DNA from: Branchiostoma floridae
Taxonomy: Eukaryota > Chordata > Leptocardii > Amphioxiformes > Branchiostomatidae
DNA: 64,000 nt
Assembly: GCF_000003815.2 (NCBI RefSeq)
Contig: NC_049981.1
Span: 11,881,010 to 11,945,009 of the forward strand
Reading direction: 5' to 3'
Of the stretch, positions 37,400 through 50,400 are shown piece after piece. Made by a program: the position numbers and the translations under genes. The notes under the pieces were generated by a model. That model saw only the letters and a program-made list of their open reading frames with translations. It ran no database searches and had not been told where the DNA came from. The stretch's first letter is position 1. The number at the start of each line of letters is the position of its first letter.

Positions 37400-38643
37400 C
37401 TGAAAAAACACAGACAGGATGATTTGCTAACTGTAAATAGTACCAACGACCCAAGTGACCCAAAGCAAGTATACACGCCCTCTCCCCACACACTGGGTAC
37501 CTAAAAAAATACCAAGGAAGTTTTGCCTATAAACCTTCTTTGAGATACATGTTATGTTCAGAGGTACTCAACTTGAAAGACAGAGTAACTTTGAGATAAC
37601 TCAAATCGCAAGTTAAGGCTACCTGAAACGCAAGGCTGGCACACAAATCGTGTTCAAGTCGTGAGAAACTTGTCCAATGTCCACATAGACGGAATCCCAC
37701 GAACTGCTGGGTCATGAACCCACATTGGGCTGTACCAAAATATGTGAGTAGATCTTTAACGGAAAGGCGTAGCTTTAACGTGAGTGAAATTATTTGCCTC
37801 GTAGATAATTTCGTAGATTTAGAGCTTAATAACTTTGATTTTGTCATAATCTTTCTTTCAATCCTAAGATTAAATGTCATTGCCGTTTAAATCCACACCC
37901 CTACAAACTCAATAAGTATGCCTGATGAAATCATTACAGTCTAGCAGCGCCGGCTATTGTTTTTGTACAGAACTGCAAGCAATGAAATAAGCTAACATTG
38001 GACGACTGGCAGTTGGTGCCATTATGTGGGGCAGTCATATAATAACAAAACATTAAGTACTATATAACACCACAAGACGAAATGTCTAATGAATTATTTG
38101 TTCTTTCAATTCAACAATATACAATGTTTAGAGTATGTCCTCTGAATTGTGGATGTATAGTACACAAATTACATCAGTGCATATCAAATCAAACTGAATT
38201 CAAGTATATACATGCGGGCACACCTCGGATAAAGATGATATACACGTACAATTACCGATTAAGCCACAGTACAAGAACGTCAGCCATTTGGCTCATTGTA
38301 CAGCCGGATAGCTTGATAGAGAAATGAATTACTGAATCTTTTTGTGGGGGTAAGTTGTTGGTATTGTGCGTTCGGAGTTATTTTTAAGACTCCGCCCTGT
38401 GGCCTTTAGTCATTGTTCCTGTTCCTTTCATTTCAAAAATAGCTATAGCAGAGGACCTTAGCCGAAACTGTCAGGTTAATTTTACCACCATGATCAATGT
38501 CGACCGAATGTTGACATGTACACCGAAAAAAATGATAGTAAAAGAGATATAGTGTGATGAAATGAAACATAAAGTCAAACGCTCATCAAGTCTTACTCGT
38601 GTCATTGTTGGGCGAACATATGAGGTCATGGTAATTACTGAAA
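37400..38643. other. No gene recognised
   Basis: Presumed 5' intron or flank of the nucleotidase gene, then AT-rich intergenic sequence. No domain-bearing frame is seen. Confidence 0.45.
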
Positions 38644-38743
38644 NNNNNNNNNNNNNNNNNNNNNNNNNNNNNNNNNNNNNNNNNNNNNNNNNNNNNNNNN
38701 NNNNNNNNNNNNNNNNNNNNNNNNNNNNNNNNNNNNNNNNNNN
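38644..38743. other. Assembly gap (100 N)
   Basis: Exactly 100 N, placeholder length. Confidence 1.
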
Positions 38744-38820
38744 CGCTTTCCCGTAACCATTACGTCGCGAAAACTGGCGATTTTCGTGTTATTTCCCCCG
38801 ATTGTTTTCACCCTGAGTGT

Positions 38821-38932
38821 AGATTTCAAACCAACAGGAAATTAAGCGTATAAGAAAGAGCAAAAAGTCTACTTTCTTTCGGTATATGATTTAGTATAGA
38901 TTCTGAGGGCGACACGCATTTGCCCCCAATCC
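38821..38932. repeat. Dispersed repeat, copy A (pairs with 43825-43934)
   Basis: AGATTTCAAACCAACA at 38821 and a GCGACA..ATTTGCCCCCAATC block at 38909 recur at 43825 and 43912 with almost the same spacing (88 and 87 bp). The sequence between is diverged. Function unknown. Confidence 0.6.
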
Positions 38933-39024
38933 GCGCGAGTCCATGTCACTAGGAGTGGTCATTTTTATTCCAGAATAGAACGCACTACAGTAATTTGGTA
39001 TGTGCGTGCCGCGGAACTCGTCCT

Positions 39025-39109
39025 ATTCCCCAATCAGAGATTTCGTTACGGGGGCTAGTGGCGGCCGCGATTTTGCGTCTCCCGCCCCCGAAATCTCTGC
39101 TTGGGGAAT
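39025..39109. repeat. Palindromic hairpin
   Basis: Arms 39025-39044 (ATTCCCCAATCAGAGATTTC) and 39090-39109 are inverted repeats differing at one position. The 45-bp loop is GC-rich and contains a NotI-like GCGGCCGC. A MITE or structured element. Confidence 0.65.
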
Positions 39110-39184
39110 GGATCGCGATCATAGGGCAGCCGTCTACAGCCGTCAACACGTTTTCTTATGGTTCCTTCCTATGATACTACTTTA

Positions 39185-41947
39185 ATTTTTGTTTGACCTG
39201 TAACTTACAGTTCGAAGACTCAGTCAAAGCGAAAGTTCTGCTCTTTAGCCAAGTTGTCAATCCCAGTTTTATTAAGGGTACCGACTTTGATAAACCTAAA
39301 ACTACATGTACCTCTGTTCTACGCACAATACTGTACTCAATTATTTCTAAACAATTAGATAATATGTATTACAAATATCAAGAGATGTATAGTTTTTTGT
39401 ACTTTGAAAAATTCAAATAAAACTTTAAGAGATGCCGAAGTTTGCCCTGCCGTTCCCATGACCTACATCATCACCGGGGTTAATCCTACAGTCTTTGGTT
39501 ACAGTTCCTTGCTACAGTTCCTGCTTACATTTTATACTCATATTGGATGTCTTTTGAACAGGTCATGTAGGGTATTGGTTGGACATACATGCATTTACAT
39601 GTAATTACTTTCGCTCACTCCTTCACTAATAGTCACTATTCGAATTATACCTAGAAGCATGGAATGATGTAATCTGTCAGTAACAAGTGCCTAAAAAGGG
39701 TCACATTTTCTTCTGTCCTTTCTTCATCTTAAGTACTGAATTACCCTTGCTATTGTAAAATATGCAAAGAGTCATATGTCAAATGTAAGCCACACTTTAT
39801 TGAACAAATATGTCTAACGTGTTACATATGAATGGCAAGTTGGAGACAAGATTTGTGTTGTAATCAAACAATATCTATGGAATCTGCTGCCACACAGCTG
39901 ACCATTTTGCCAGATAATATACATGTTATTCCAATAAGGCCAAGTAAGTGAATTTTATGGATGACATCATCGCCCCCATTAGTTTTTGCCTGATTTCAGA
40001 AAAAAAAACAAGAATTTTTTAGTGTACCACACCAGTATCACTTAAACTATACTAGTTCACTTCTTTAATACAGGAATGAATGCCTTGTTAGTTGTGATAC
40101 CACGTTTTGTCACTTCAAATCGTGTTACAATGTTTATGGTGTCTATTTTGAAAATTTAGCCATCTGTTTTTTTTCATTGTATTACTATCTCATTTACAGT
40201 ATTTTTTCATTTGGCATGTCATCCATAAGATTAACTTGCTGTGGCCTGTTGTGAAATGATATTCTGTACAGTATGGTATAGATATAAATGATACATAGTA
40301 ATGCCAATCAGCCAAATGATATGGCTAAGTAAACACAGCTGTCAGCCTCATCAGATCCACAGCAGAGCATCACCTGTATAAAACATAATATTTCACAGTA
40401 TGAAAATCAAATATAATTCAAGAGATTGACAATGATTAATAGTAGGCTGTTATATTTGAAATACTTTACTTATCATCTGTGATAATATAATGTCAACTAT
40501 AAAAGCAACATTTTCCACATAATGCAGAATATTTCCTCCCAGTAATGAAAGAAGTGTGGAATTATGCCCACCAATCATGCAGATAAGGTGCCAAGTAGAG
40601 CAACACACATTTCTTTTAATTGGCACTTGCCTTCTTGTATCTCCAATTTGAAGTTCCTACCATTAACAAGAAAGCAATATAGAGTTTCTGCATTAACTTG
40701 ATAGGTAACCATAAACATTACCCACATTCCATTCTTTCCTAAAACTTATTACATGTCTAAAGACAATCCCCATTATTGACCAAAACAGAAATATGAAGCT
40801 TTTGTATTAAGTATGCAAATGAGGTCAACATTAGCATAACAAACATTCTGTTGTATGCACCTTTCCTAAATGTACTGCCACCTCTGATATGACAAAGTAG
40901 TCCAAATCTGCATTTGATTATGCAAAGTAGGTCCTAATAAAACATAATTCATTTCACCTTTCTCTATATCATGGTTATGAATTATCTAAAGGTATCATTA
41001 AGGAAAAACATTTACTTCAAAGGCAATATAATATCTGGATATCAATTATGCAAATAAGGTCTTTTTGTAGCACAATTAGTATATCATTGTAATATGTCAT
41101 TGGCATGTTCCCCAATGATATTTTTAAGCAAAATTGCAAAAGTACCATCATTTCTACATATGATGTTTCATGTATGATACTAGTGTAGTGGGTATTATTG
41201 TGCAAATATGGACCTAATTAACATTATCTATATCAATTCATGTTTATGTATATGTCAGCTAACTACCGTGATGTGAGATTAAGTTCCTATGATTCAAAAT
41301 GCAGAAAAAAAAAGATCTAGAAAATACAGCATGTCCTCATGCAAACTATTAAGTCAATCCATTGTGTAGCTGTTAGACTGTGTAAGGACTTCCTATTGTC
41401 ATAAAGAAGATATGGATTTTCCCACCAAATATAGGTTTTCCTATTTAAGTCTGCAAATGTGGTTCCACTCAGACTAATCAGTACTTTGCTGTGCTCATCC
41501 CTAATGAACCTACCTAATGAAAGTTACAGACACTGTGAGCTGCAAGAAGCACATCCTCAGCTGATCTTGGGTAGAACTCTTTCTAATGAAAAAACAACAA
41601 AAAACATGTTAGTATCCATTTGTGATACCGGTACCCAACATTGCCATTCTTTGACTACCCATATCACACAGATATTGGACACTGACACTACCCCTTCACT
41701 ACCCCTTTTTAAATTATGTTATATCATATCAAGACTTATACATTATAGGTTTATGATATTATTCATATGTTATATAAAGATATGTTATAGACTCATTTCA
41801 AAATTCATATCATATCATATCATATAAAGAGTTATCCTAAGATTTATATTACTTTATATGTTTATCAATGACCCTAGTACTCACAAGGTAGAGAACCTGG
41901 ATCAAATGTTTTAGCCTGTAATCACAAGATGGGCAGTAGTACACAGT
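39185..41947. other. Non-coding, AT-rich; diverged repeat family in the right half
   Basis: No gene is seen. Between 40810 and 41215 the motif TATGCAAA(T/G).AGGTC recurs at about 40812, 40928, 41048 and 41203, each in a loosely similar context. This suggests a decayed tandem repeat related to the 10.9-11.4 kb duplication. A TCATA-rich simple tract lies at 41719-41826. Confidence 0.5.
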
Positions 41948-42047
41948 NNNNNNNNNNNNNNNNNNNNNNNNNNNNNNNNNNNNNNNNNNNNNNNNNNNNN
42001 NNNNNNNNNNNNNNNNNNNNNNNNNNNNNNNNNNNNNNNNNNNNNNN
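41948..42047. other. Assembly gap (100 N)
   Basis: Exactly 100 N, placeholder length. Confidence 1.
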
Positions 42048-42374
42048 TAGGTTTATCTCCCCCACAAAACAAAGGTGTTGCTATTACAGTCTAATCATGT
42101 GCTTCTACATCTACAAACTTGTTTTCATCACTGAGAAAACTATCCCCTTCAGTAACTTAAGTTTTACATGAATTAATATACTAGTTGTGTCTATAGCAGA
42201 TTACGTATACCTTGAGTTGAAAGTTGAAGGGAAAGAGCCAAGAGGCCACTGAAGCTTTCCCATCATGAATTATCATGAGATGAACTAAACTGTATTTGAT
42301 AGCACTCACATTTCCTCCCCTCCTTAGTACCCTTAGTGGTTACAATATTGGACACATTTCCTCCCCCCCCAGAC

Positions 42375-42586
42375 TACTGTAAATGCATTTAAGTTCGCGG
42401 GGATTTAATTTCGCGGTAGCGGGATAAAGGACTTTTCGCGGTGGTTTTAATTTCGCGGTAGCACCATGCACTGTAGTCTCTTACTGCAATGGCAAAATGT
42501 TCGCGGTGGTTTTAAGTTCGCGGCGAGGCGGCCACCGCAAAAAACGCGAACATAAATCCACCGCGAAAGTTTTTGCATTTACAGTA
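42375..42586. mobile_element. MITE with TACTGTAAATGCA ends and TTCGCGG repeats
   Basis: Terminal inverted repeats TACTGTAAATGCA (42375) and TGCATTTACAGTA (to 42586) flank 212 bp. The interior repeats TTCGCGGTGG and AATTTCGCGGTAGC in direct and inverted order. This terminus-and-subrepeat design is a widespread invertebrate MITE type. No coding capacity. Confidence 0.85.
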
Positions 42587-42799
42587 TCTTACTTGTACCT
42601 ACCTAGTGTTTAACCTGTTCCACCCAGCCTGAAGGATTAAGAGGCCCACCATATAACAATCTTACCTTCTTTGTTTTACCAGTAACCCAGTCCTACACCT
42701 AGTGTGCTGAACCCTCTTGATACAGCTGTACTCTCCCTGCCCTTCCCAATAAGCATGTAGGACATACTTCATACTATACATCTTCTACTTTTTGATACT

Positions 42800-42950
42800 A
42801 TATCATCTCTACACTTAAACCCCTCTACCTTCCCTATACTAGCCCCTCTACCTTCCCTACACTAACCCCTCTACCTTCCCTGCACTAACCTCTACCTTCC
42901 CTGCACTACCTTCCATACACTAACCTCTCTACTTTTCCTGCACTATCCTA
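42800..42950. repeat. Short minisatellite (CCCTCTACCTTCCC.ACTA)
   Basis: About six imperfect tandem units of 22-24 bp built on ACCCCTCTACCTTCCCTACACTA, shortening toward the right end. Non-coding. Confidence 0.75.
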
Positions 42951-43391
42951 GATTATATAGGCCAGTATCTCAAATTTGTGTATGCCATGGAAAATTATCT
43001 AACACACCAAAAGCTTTCAAATTGATATAGGATGACATTTGTGTGTAAACTCAGAGTAAGTGCACATACATTATTTTCATCATGATTGTATTCCTGGGTA
43101 TACTTGCAATTAGCCTTCGGTCATGAATTTGCAATAATATTTTTTATTATGATAATAATTTCATGATGTAATACATAAAACAATGTAGATGTGGTATGGA
43201 GATGTGGTATGGAGATGTGATGGACATTGTTGTAGATTATGTACTTGTATTAAGATATCTGAATAGTATTCAGACTGCGTGTAAATATTGCTACATCATG
43301 AACATGTTGCAGACCTGTCCACCATGAACCTACGTTGTTATGCAAGTTTGTTTGTCATCAAACGCTAGCCTAACAACATCTCACACGTGAC

Positions 43392-43491
43392 NNNNNNNNN
43401 NNNNNNNNNNNNNNNNNNNNNNNNNNNNNNNNNNNNNNNNNNNNNNNNNNNNNNNNNNNNNNNNNNNNNNNNNNNNNNNNNNNNNNNNNNN
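43392..43491. other. Assembly gap (100 N)
   Basis: Exactly 100 N, placeholder length. Confidence 1.
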
Positions 43492-43824
43492 TGTGCGTAT
43501 CACTATCAGGTTATGTAACACATTGAAGGATAGATTTTTCTTAATTCTCCGCTGTTAATAACTTAACTTTCTGTCAGCGTCCAATGGATTCTCACTGATA
43601 AAGCTCTGAATCAGGAAATTTGTCCCGTATAACTCCATTTACACCGTACCATGCACGTTAGAACCGCGGTGGTTGTTGAGTTTACAAGAAATACCGACGA
43701 TAAAGCACATCAGTCACATGTAACACAGTGAAAAACTTCCATAGCACCTGCTCTACGTACGCCGGTGTTGGCGAAAAATCACTAAAAATGTGACCCTGGC
43801 AGACTTGAAATTACATATCTACCC

Positions 43825-43934
43825 AGATTTCAAACCAACATGATTTTCACATGGGATACAGACGAAGGTTAAACACGTCTTACACGCCATCGATGGAGGA
43901 CGGGTCGGAGAGCGACAAGTATTTGCCCCCAATC
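43825..43934. repeat. Dispersed repeat, copy B
   Basis: Partner of 38821-38932: both conserved blocks are present at nearly identical spacing. GAAAATCGCCGAAA follows. Flanking sequence is CpG-rich. Confidence 0.6.
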
Positions 43935-44097
43935 TGAAAATCGCCGAAATTTCAACTCTTTACGGCGCTGCCATTTTGCTAATTTGACTGTGTTCCGAGT
44001 TTGATCATCAAACAAACTAAAATCGTTATAAAACCCCACAAAAATGGATTAAATGGAGAGCAGATAGCAAACACATCCGACACTTACCGCCATTTTC

Positions 44098-44130
44098 GCC
44101 GAAAGGCCGTACATCGTGATGCAATCAGCT
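44098..44130 (-). other. Possible first exon and splice donor
   Basis: Minus-strand ATGTACGGCCTTTCGG...ATGGCG|GTAAGTG shows a strong donor at 44098/44097 just after a short open ATG frame, in a CpG-rich stretch. It could be the 5' exon of a gene running leftward, but no downstream exon was found. Confidence 0.2.
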
Positions 44131-44429
44131 GTCAACTCGGATGATATTTCATCCCGCTGGTGGCGCGAAAAACTGCGCCCTTAGCAACGGCGTTACTATG
44201 CACGGCGGAAGGATACGTAAGAAAACAAATAGCGTTCGAAAGACATTCTATTTTAGACGTGGCTTGGCGGCTGGAGTGGGCCGAGTACGGCGCCATCGAA
44301 AGTTCGAATACCTGATTCGGACGTTGGAACATTGCTGTTGCAACACTTATTGTTCGAGGGCACCAAATTTGTTCAACTTCTGGCGCATTTCGCATCAAAA
44401 CATGGGTTTTCTCAGGTGGGCATGACATA

Positions 44430-44539
44430 AGTAAAACACAACACGGCGTATTCCGCATCACCCTCGGTCTCAGCCCGACCCCGGGTCGGCTGATACCTTG
44501 GGCGATACGGAATACACCGTGTTGTGTTCTATATTTACT
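44430..44539. mobile_element. Hairpin MITE
   Basis: AGTAAAACACAACACGGCGT... at the left pairs with ...ACACCGTGTTGTGTTCTATATTTACT at the right. The centre CCGACCCCGGGTCGG is itself a palindrome, so the whole 110 bp folds as one stem. The ends are compatible with a small DNA element. Confidence 0.75.
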
Positions 44540-44696
44540 AGCCACACTATATATGCAATGCCAGCTGCATACCTAACCCACCACTCTTTTTCATTTCTCA
44601 GGAAACATCATTGCTTGTATACACCACAGCTGGTGCAGGGCACCAGAGGAAAGAAGTTCACAAGACAACCCGAAAGAGAAGACTGCAGCAGACATT

Positions 44697-44796
44697 NNNN
44701 NNNNNNNNNNNNNNNNNNNNNNNNNNNNNNNNNNNNNNNNNNNNNNNNNNNNNNNNNNNNNNNNNNNNNNNNNNNNNNNNNNNNNNNNNNNNNNNN
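44697..44796. other. Assembly gap (100 N)
   Basis: Exactly 100 N, placeholder length. It directly abuts a telomere-associated repeat copy, so the gap may hide more array. Confidence 1.
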
Positions 44797-45255
44797 GGTA
44801 GCCTCCGCAATGTCAAAACGAATTCTTGGAGCAGTGCAACATACACGACCCCGAACCCGAACCCTGAGCCGAACCCAACACAGAACGCCAGGTGCAATAT
44901 GGGTTAAGATGAGGATGTGGGCTTGAAATTTTTGCAGTTCATTCACTGTACCCTCTATTGCAACTCTGAATAGAAAATTTGGGTATACTGACAAAATTTG
45001 CACCAGGCCAAGACTCCAGGCACTCACTGGCCTGTCTTTTGGAGACAATGTCATCCCAACATCTGCTTGGAGATGACCGTCTTACCTGTTTTCATGGAGA
45101 CGCGACCCTAAACACTTCTTTAAGAATCGCCCTTCTGCTCGACTAAGATTGGCCGCCCTCGGGGTTACAGCTACGGTACCCCTAGGCGAAATTGTTTTGG
45201 CATCAAACCCATAATCCTATCCCTAACCCTGACCCTGACCCTGACCCTGACCTTG
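44797..45255. repeat. Telomere-associated repeat, copy 1
   Basis: The segment containing ACGAATTCTTGGAGCAGTGC, the TTTGGGTATACTGACAAAAT block and GGTACCCCTAGGCGAAATTG recurs at 61124-61470 and 62880-63640. It ends in ATCCCTAACCCTGACCCTGA-type degenerate telomeric repeats. Open frames inside it (minus-strand, MTLSPKDRP...) repeat in each copy but have no known domain. Confidence 0.9.
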
Positions 45256-45637
45256 ACCTACCTACGGACACGCACACACACCCACAGACACACGCACACA
45301 CACACACAGTAACACACACGCAAAGAAACACCAATGGCCACGGATTCGTCCATCTCGAACAAACAAGCTTTTACAAACGACACGCGAACACACACGCACA
45401 CAAAGGCTGCAGGTTTTTTATCTCAAACATACAAACTTCTACCTACGGACACGCACACACACGCACAGACACAAACACATGCAAACAAACACCAATGGCC
45501 GCGGATTCGTCCATCTCGAACAAACAAGCTTTTACAAACGACACGCGAACACACACGCACACAAAGGCTGCCGGTTTTTTATCTCAAACATACAAACTTC
45601 TACCTACCACACACAGACACACGCACACACACGCACA

Positions 45638-45677
<40 letters not shown>

Positions 45678-45739
45678 AACACACAAAGTCTGCAGGCTCA
45701 AACATACAAACTTCTACACACGCACACGCACACACACTC

Positions 45740-45771
<32 letters not shown>

Positions 45772-45868
45772 AAAGTCTGCAGGCTCAAACATACAAACTT
45801 CTACACAAGCACACGCACACAGACTCACACGCAAACAAACATGCAATGACCGCGAATTTGCCTTTTTA
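45256..45868. repeat. CA-rich minisatellite, about 160-bp units
   Basis: Units contain CGGATTCGTCCATCTCGAAC (45341 and 45501), CTGCAGGTTTTTTATCTCAA and ACATACAAACTTCTACC, joined by CACACG/CAAACA tracts. The same unit forms the array at 60525-61125. Long open frames rich in Thr-His are repeat artefacts. Confidence 0.9.
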
Positions 45869-47033
45869 AGCATACCTGCTTTACCCTGACCCTGACCCCA
45901 ACAACTGCTTTGGCACTCAGCCTAAAGTCTTCGGGACCCTAATCAGATGATCCTGTATTGCCAATGAGTGATGAGTATGTTTACCCAAGTAATCAATGAA
46001 CAATAGGTGCGATATATTCAACCCGCCCCTCGCGTGCCAACACATAATTGGCTACTTAGCATGTGAAAGAATCTGTGCCCGCCCCCCTCCCACTTTCATA
46101 CCCAGATGCTTACGGTGGATTTATGTATTTATCTAAACAATAAAGCTAAAGGATTGCCCAGGAATTCCCTTGGTGACTTTCATACTTATAGATAGCCATA
46201 CATGCCTGTTCAGTTGTAGGTAGCGTTAGTTGTTATACATGTAGACCTTACGAAACTCGCTGTACTTTTGTCGTGTCAATAAAGATTGAGTATATGCCCC
46301 CCTCCCCCTTCACGAACTGGAACGGTCGAATCGCTAAAGAACTTGCCTGTTTTTGCTACCTTTACGCCTCTTTCGTCTACACGTACGATGCATCAACTCC
46401 CACGCTGTAGACAGTGTTCAAAGTTGAAGAATTGGCATATTTTACCCATCTTTTCGTGGTGGTGATATATCTCCGGGTGTTCGCCAGTGCAGTGACCTCT
46501 TGTAGATGCCAAAGGTTAAAGTTTAAAATTGCCTGATTATCTTTGACGTGTACAACACTTTTTCTGTCTACGTGACGCATTGTTTTTACAGCACATAACC
46601 GCCAATAAACCATTTCTAAACATATTTTCCTCGGTTAGATAAGTAAGAGGTTGTAGTACAACACAATTCTAGTGGTGTAACTTGTTTGTCTGTCGTTTGC
46701 TTTTAGTATTCAATGGTGTTGAGCCAATTTCTCCTTGCTATTCGAAATTCATTAGTCAGTGTTAGCGTTTGCGATTACTTCTGCATTATTACAGGGAAGT
46801 GCCAATGGACGAGATAAAGGAATTGATTACTAATACTTTCATTTGGAAGAAAAGAGGACGAAAAACAACATTTAGTCAGACAATCTTTATTCCAAACAAC
46901 AACATAACAGCAAAAACAACAGAAATCGCGCATTTACTGTCGTTCCTATGAATGTGCGTCATAGTTAAAAATGTACAATAGACAATCGTTACAATATTAT
47001 GGGCAAGGTGATCTATTTGCATCATATATGAAC
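45869..47033. other. No gene recognised
   Basis: Mostly AT-rich sequence with AATAAA at 46139 and 46280 on the plus strand and no domain-bearing frame. Confidence 0.45.
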
Positions 47034-47381
47034 CTAATGTCCATCTCTGGCCGTTTCATCACTTTCGTCCGTTAAGGGAAACCTTCTTTTCGGACGTTTG
47101 GCTGATTTCCTCCCATGTAATCCATTATCACTACCGAGGGATAACTCTGGCGGACTGCCATTGTCTGTGCCTCGCCTATCCTGAATGCTTGTCAGTCTGA
47201 CAATATCTTGATGCAAAGTGTTCAGATTGCCTGACATACCATTACCCAGCACTCTAGCCTGTTGTAGCTTCAGAACCGGTATGTGCCTATTGCTCCGGAA
47301 TGTCTTGACCCTAGGAACACGTAGCTGACACCCCCTCTTGTGAAGAAGAATCGCATACACATAGGCAAGGCAGTTGGTCAT
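47034..47381 (-). CDS. Hypothetical basic-tailed ORF (115 aa), possibly an alternative 3' exon
   Basis: The frame starts at MTNCLAYVY and ends near GRKSAKRPKRRFPLTDES, which looks like a nuclear localisation signal. A strong acceptor (TGCGTTTCAG) lies just upstream near 47403, and a candidate donor (CGG|GTGAAG) lies near the end of the 776-aa gene. The straightforward splice phase gives a stop after five codons, so joining is unsupported. It is either a short gene or a 3' UTR frame. Confidence 0.25.
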   Translation of the reverse strand: MTNCLAYVYAILLHKRGCQLRVPRVKTFRSNRHIPVLKLQQARVLGNGMSGNLNTLHQDIVRLTSIQDRRGTDNGSPPELSLGSDNGLHGRKSAKRPKRRFPLTDESDETARDGH

Positions 47382-47435
47382 CAGCGTAGTGTTCTCTTCT
47401 GAAACGCATTCAATTCTCTTCAGAACCGGGGAAAC

Positions 47436-50400
47436 TCAAGACGTGGAAGGTTGGTGTGCTTCCGGCTTCACCCGAGCTGCGAACTCCTCCGAAACTATAC
47501 AATGGGCCCGAATGCAGACGTCACGGTAGACGTTTTGTCCCCCTTGTACTCGGAGCAGAAGTCCCGCTCTGACGCTCTTCAGTCCGCACTTCTTCGCGTC
47601 GACATAGGGAAATGTAGTCAGGTCCTGGTCTTGTCGGAGAACTTCTAGCATCTGCTGTCTTAGACTGTCTGCCGAGATTCCAAGTCTGGAGACTGTGTCC
47701 ACTACTGCTTCGCAGCTGCAGAATGTCGGCAGGTTGGTCGAGGAAACCTCACAGAGTAGGGTGGCCAGCTTTCCAACGTCCATCTTTCCCGTCACCCTAA
47801 CCCCTCTCGCCTCAACTGTGCCATCAAAGAGGGCGTCTCTTCCGTCTTGTTGTGTCAGGGCCCTCATTTTTCTTGACAGCATTATTGCTGTCAGGTCTGA
47901 CTTAACATGGTTCCAGTAGATCTCAGCCATTGTTTGTGCAAAGCTTGTGTCACAGTCTCTTCCGTTGTGCTCCTGAAAGGCACTGTGGATGGCGGAGAGT
48001 GTTTGGTGCATTCTGCAAAGCATGTCGTTGTCATTGGATGAAACGAGACGCCATGGTGGTGCAGACAGCAGGCCTTCCCGCGCCCATGTGTCGAATAGTC
48101 CTTCCTTTAACGCCCATCCGGAGGTGCCATTAGGTTCCACAAGGCTAGAGAATCCCTCCCAGGGACTGTCTGGGTGAATCCCCAAACCGTGCAGGTACGC
48201 GCTTTTCCGTCTTTCCACCCGCCCAAAAAGCATCAGACGGAAAAGCACTTCGGAAATTGCTATGGTAGTGACTTCAAGACGTGAATGGCCCTGTGTGTTC
48301 TCTACGTTGGCCGCCATAATAGGCTTTGTAAGGTCGGCCAGAATCTTGACAGCGTATTGATGGAGGGCAGATGCATGCACGGGTATTATGACTGGAATAG
48401 AAGCCGACAATTCTCGCCTCAGCGTCGCCACTAGATATTTCACCTGCTCTGTAGCAGCTTCCGTAGTCAAGTCTTCCCCGTCACATGTCAGGACCACTTC
48501 AAACCGGGCATGCGCGCGTGGATTAAGGTCCATTATAATCTCTTCAAGACTGGCTTGCACAGCTCCATCAAGGGCTGTTTGCACAAAACCGTGTGTGGTC
48601 TTTGTGGCATTGTTGAGGGCCAGACCAGAGGCTGCGGCTAGAGTGACTGGCAGACCGCTTGTCAGTGCTTTTGTCCAACCGCTTGACATTTTTGAAGACA
48701 GCGGGTTGTAGGCTTGGGCGTATGTCAGATCAAATGTGTCAGTTGTCATTGCGCGGGACAACGCTGCCGCGGGTCTTCTGTCCTTTCGAGTCGTGACGTT
48801 GATGACAGAGCCCATTCCCATAACGCTGTACTTCTGCCAATTCTGGTTGAACAGTTTGTAGTGCAAGTTCCGATGCCACAGTGAGGACAGAGAACAATCC
48901 TGAAAGCCAACTGACACACCTATATGCACAACGGACCTCCCCACAAACTCCATTCGCATTCTCAGGTCGGCGAGCGTCTTAAGCGGGTCGACGTTAGGGG
49001 TGGCATTTGCGTCATCAAGCTGAGCGGCATTGTTCTCCGTGCTGTGCGCCATTTTCTGGCCGAAACACTCAAGGACTATTTTGACCGTGAATGGGCACGT
49101 TTCTCCGTCTTCCGATATCTGTTGCGCCAGGGCATTGTCAAAGGCCATGGCGAATTGCACCCAGTCAGCCTTGTAGACTCTGATTGGAGTACCGGTTTGT
49201 AGTTTCTGTCGAGCTAAGTTATGGAGGAGAGTGTTAGACGTTGGTGCAAGTTCGCGCAGCTCGTGCCATGTCCGTTTGATCAGACCCTCGGCCCGCTCCG
49301 ACAGCCAGCTTCCCAGGGTAGACGATCCGAGTTGCTCATAGAAGTCTGATGCGGCTTGTGTGTCTGTGTCATGTTTTAAAACTGCGCACAGCACTATGTT
49401 TGTTCCACACAATGACTGGCAGAGAAAAATGCCGGGAACATCCCTTCCATACGTTTGAAGTTGTGCGGTTCTGTAACGCCAGGGTGGAGCCATCTTCTCC
49501 ACAAGCTTTCGGCAGCACTTTGTTTTCCATCTTGTTGCAATAAACACGTCTGATGGAGGACGAATTGCCTGAAGGGATGTCAGCTCTAGCGTAAGGCCGT
49601 CGGTGTCTGTCTGAAGACGAATGGTCTCTGGGTTGGGTGAAATCGCCTCCAACTCACCCTCGAGACATCGATGAATTGAGTGTTTTTCTAGAATATCATC
49701 GTTCGCTCGGAGAACGTCCTCCAAAGTCCTGCATAAGAGGCAAGAGGTACACAATCGTCCTTTAAATGTGCGTGTTTCGGTCTACATATAAAAGTATTAG
49801 GTGACGGCGTTTGCGGTTATTTAGGGACCTATCTGAGGTTCCGTGATATTCAGAGTTGAAAAAAGATGCAAAGATGTGAACACAGCAAACACCTGTGCCC
49901 AATCTAAAATGTGTATTGCAATTTTGAATGTGTATTTCATCGTCGTTACAAGTCATGTTAAGTTTATTGTACATCAGGCACAATCAATGTACGGAAAATA
50001 ACACTAAAACTACATGGCTATCTACGTTATTGTACTAATCCAGCATCATTCCTCAATACAAATATAGTGACATGGTATGTTTCACAATGTTGGTGCACGA
50101 TATACCTAAAATTTACGATTGTGTGCGTACAACGGGAAAAATAATGGTCTAGTTTCGAGTCGTTGGACCATACCATAGTCCAGTGACGGCCAAATAAATG
50201 TATTATAGCCCTAAAAAAAGAGAAAGCCTACCATGGAGGCTACAACTTCATTTCTTTCTGTCTCGTTAGCATTTCCGATCGCTAGTACCGGTGCCCGACC
50301 AAGGATCAACTTCGAAAGCATGGCATATCCTGGCCGAACATTTTAAAGTATCGATGGCTTCTATCATCCTTTAAGCTAAAGGCACAACCCGCCGTACGTG

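Noticed and set aside
44498-45054. Open frames spanning N runs (also near 35.1, 36.1, 38.6 and 41.9 kb)
   Set aside because: Translated N blocks are gap placeholders, not sequence.
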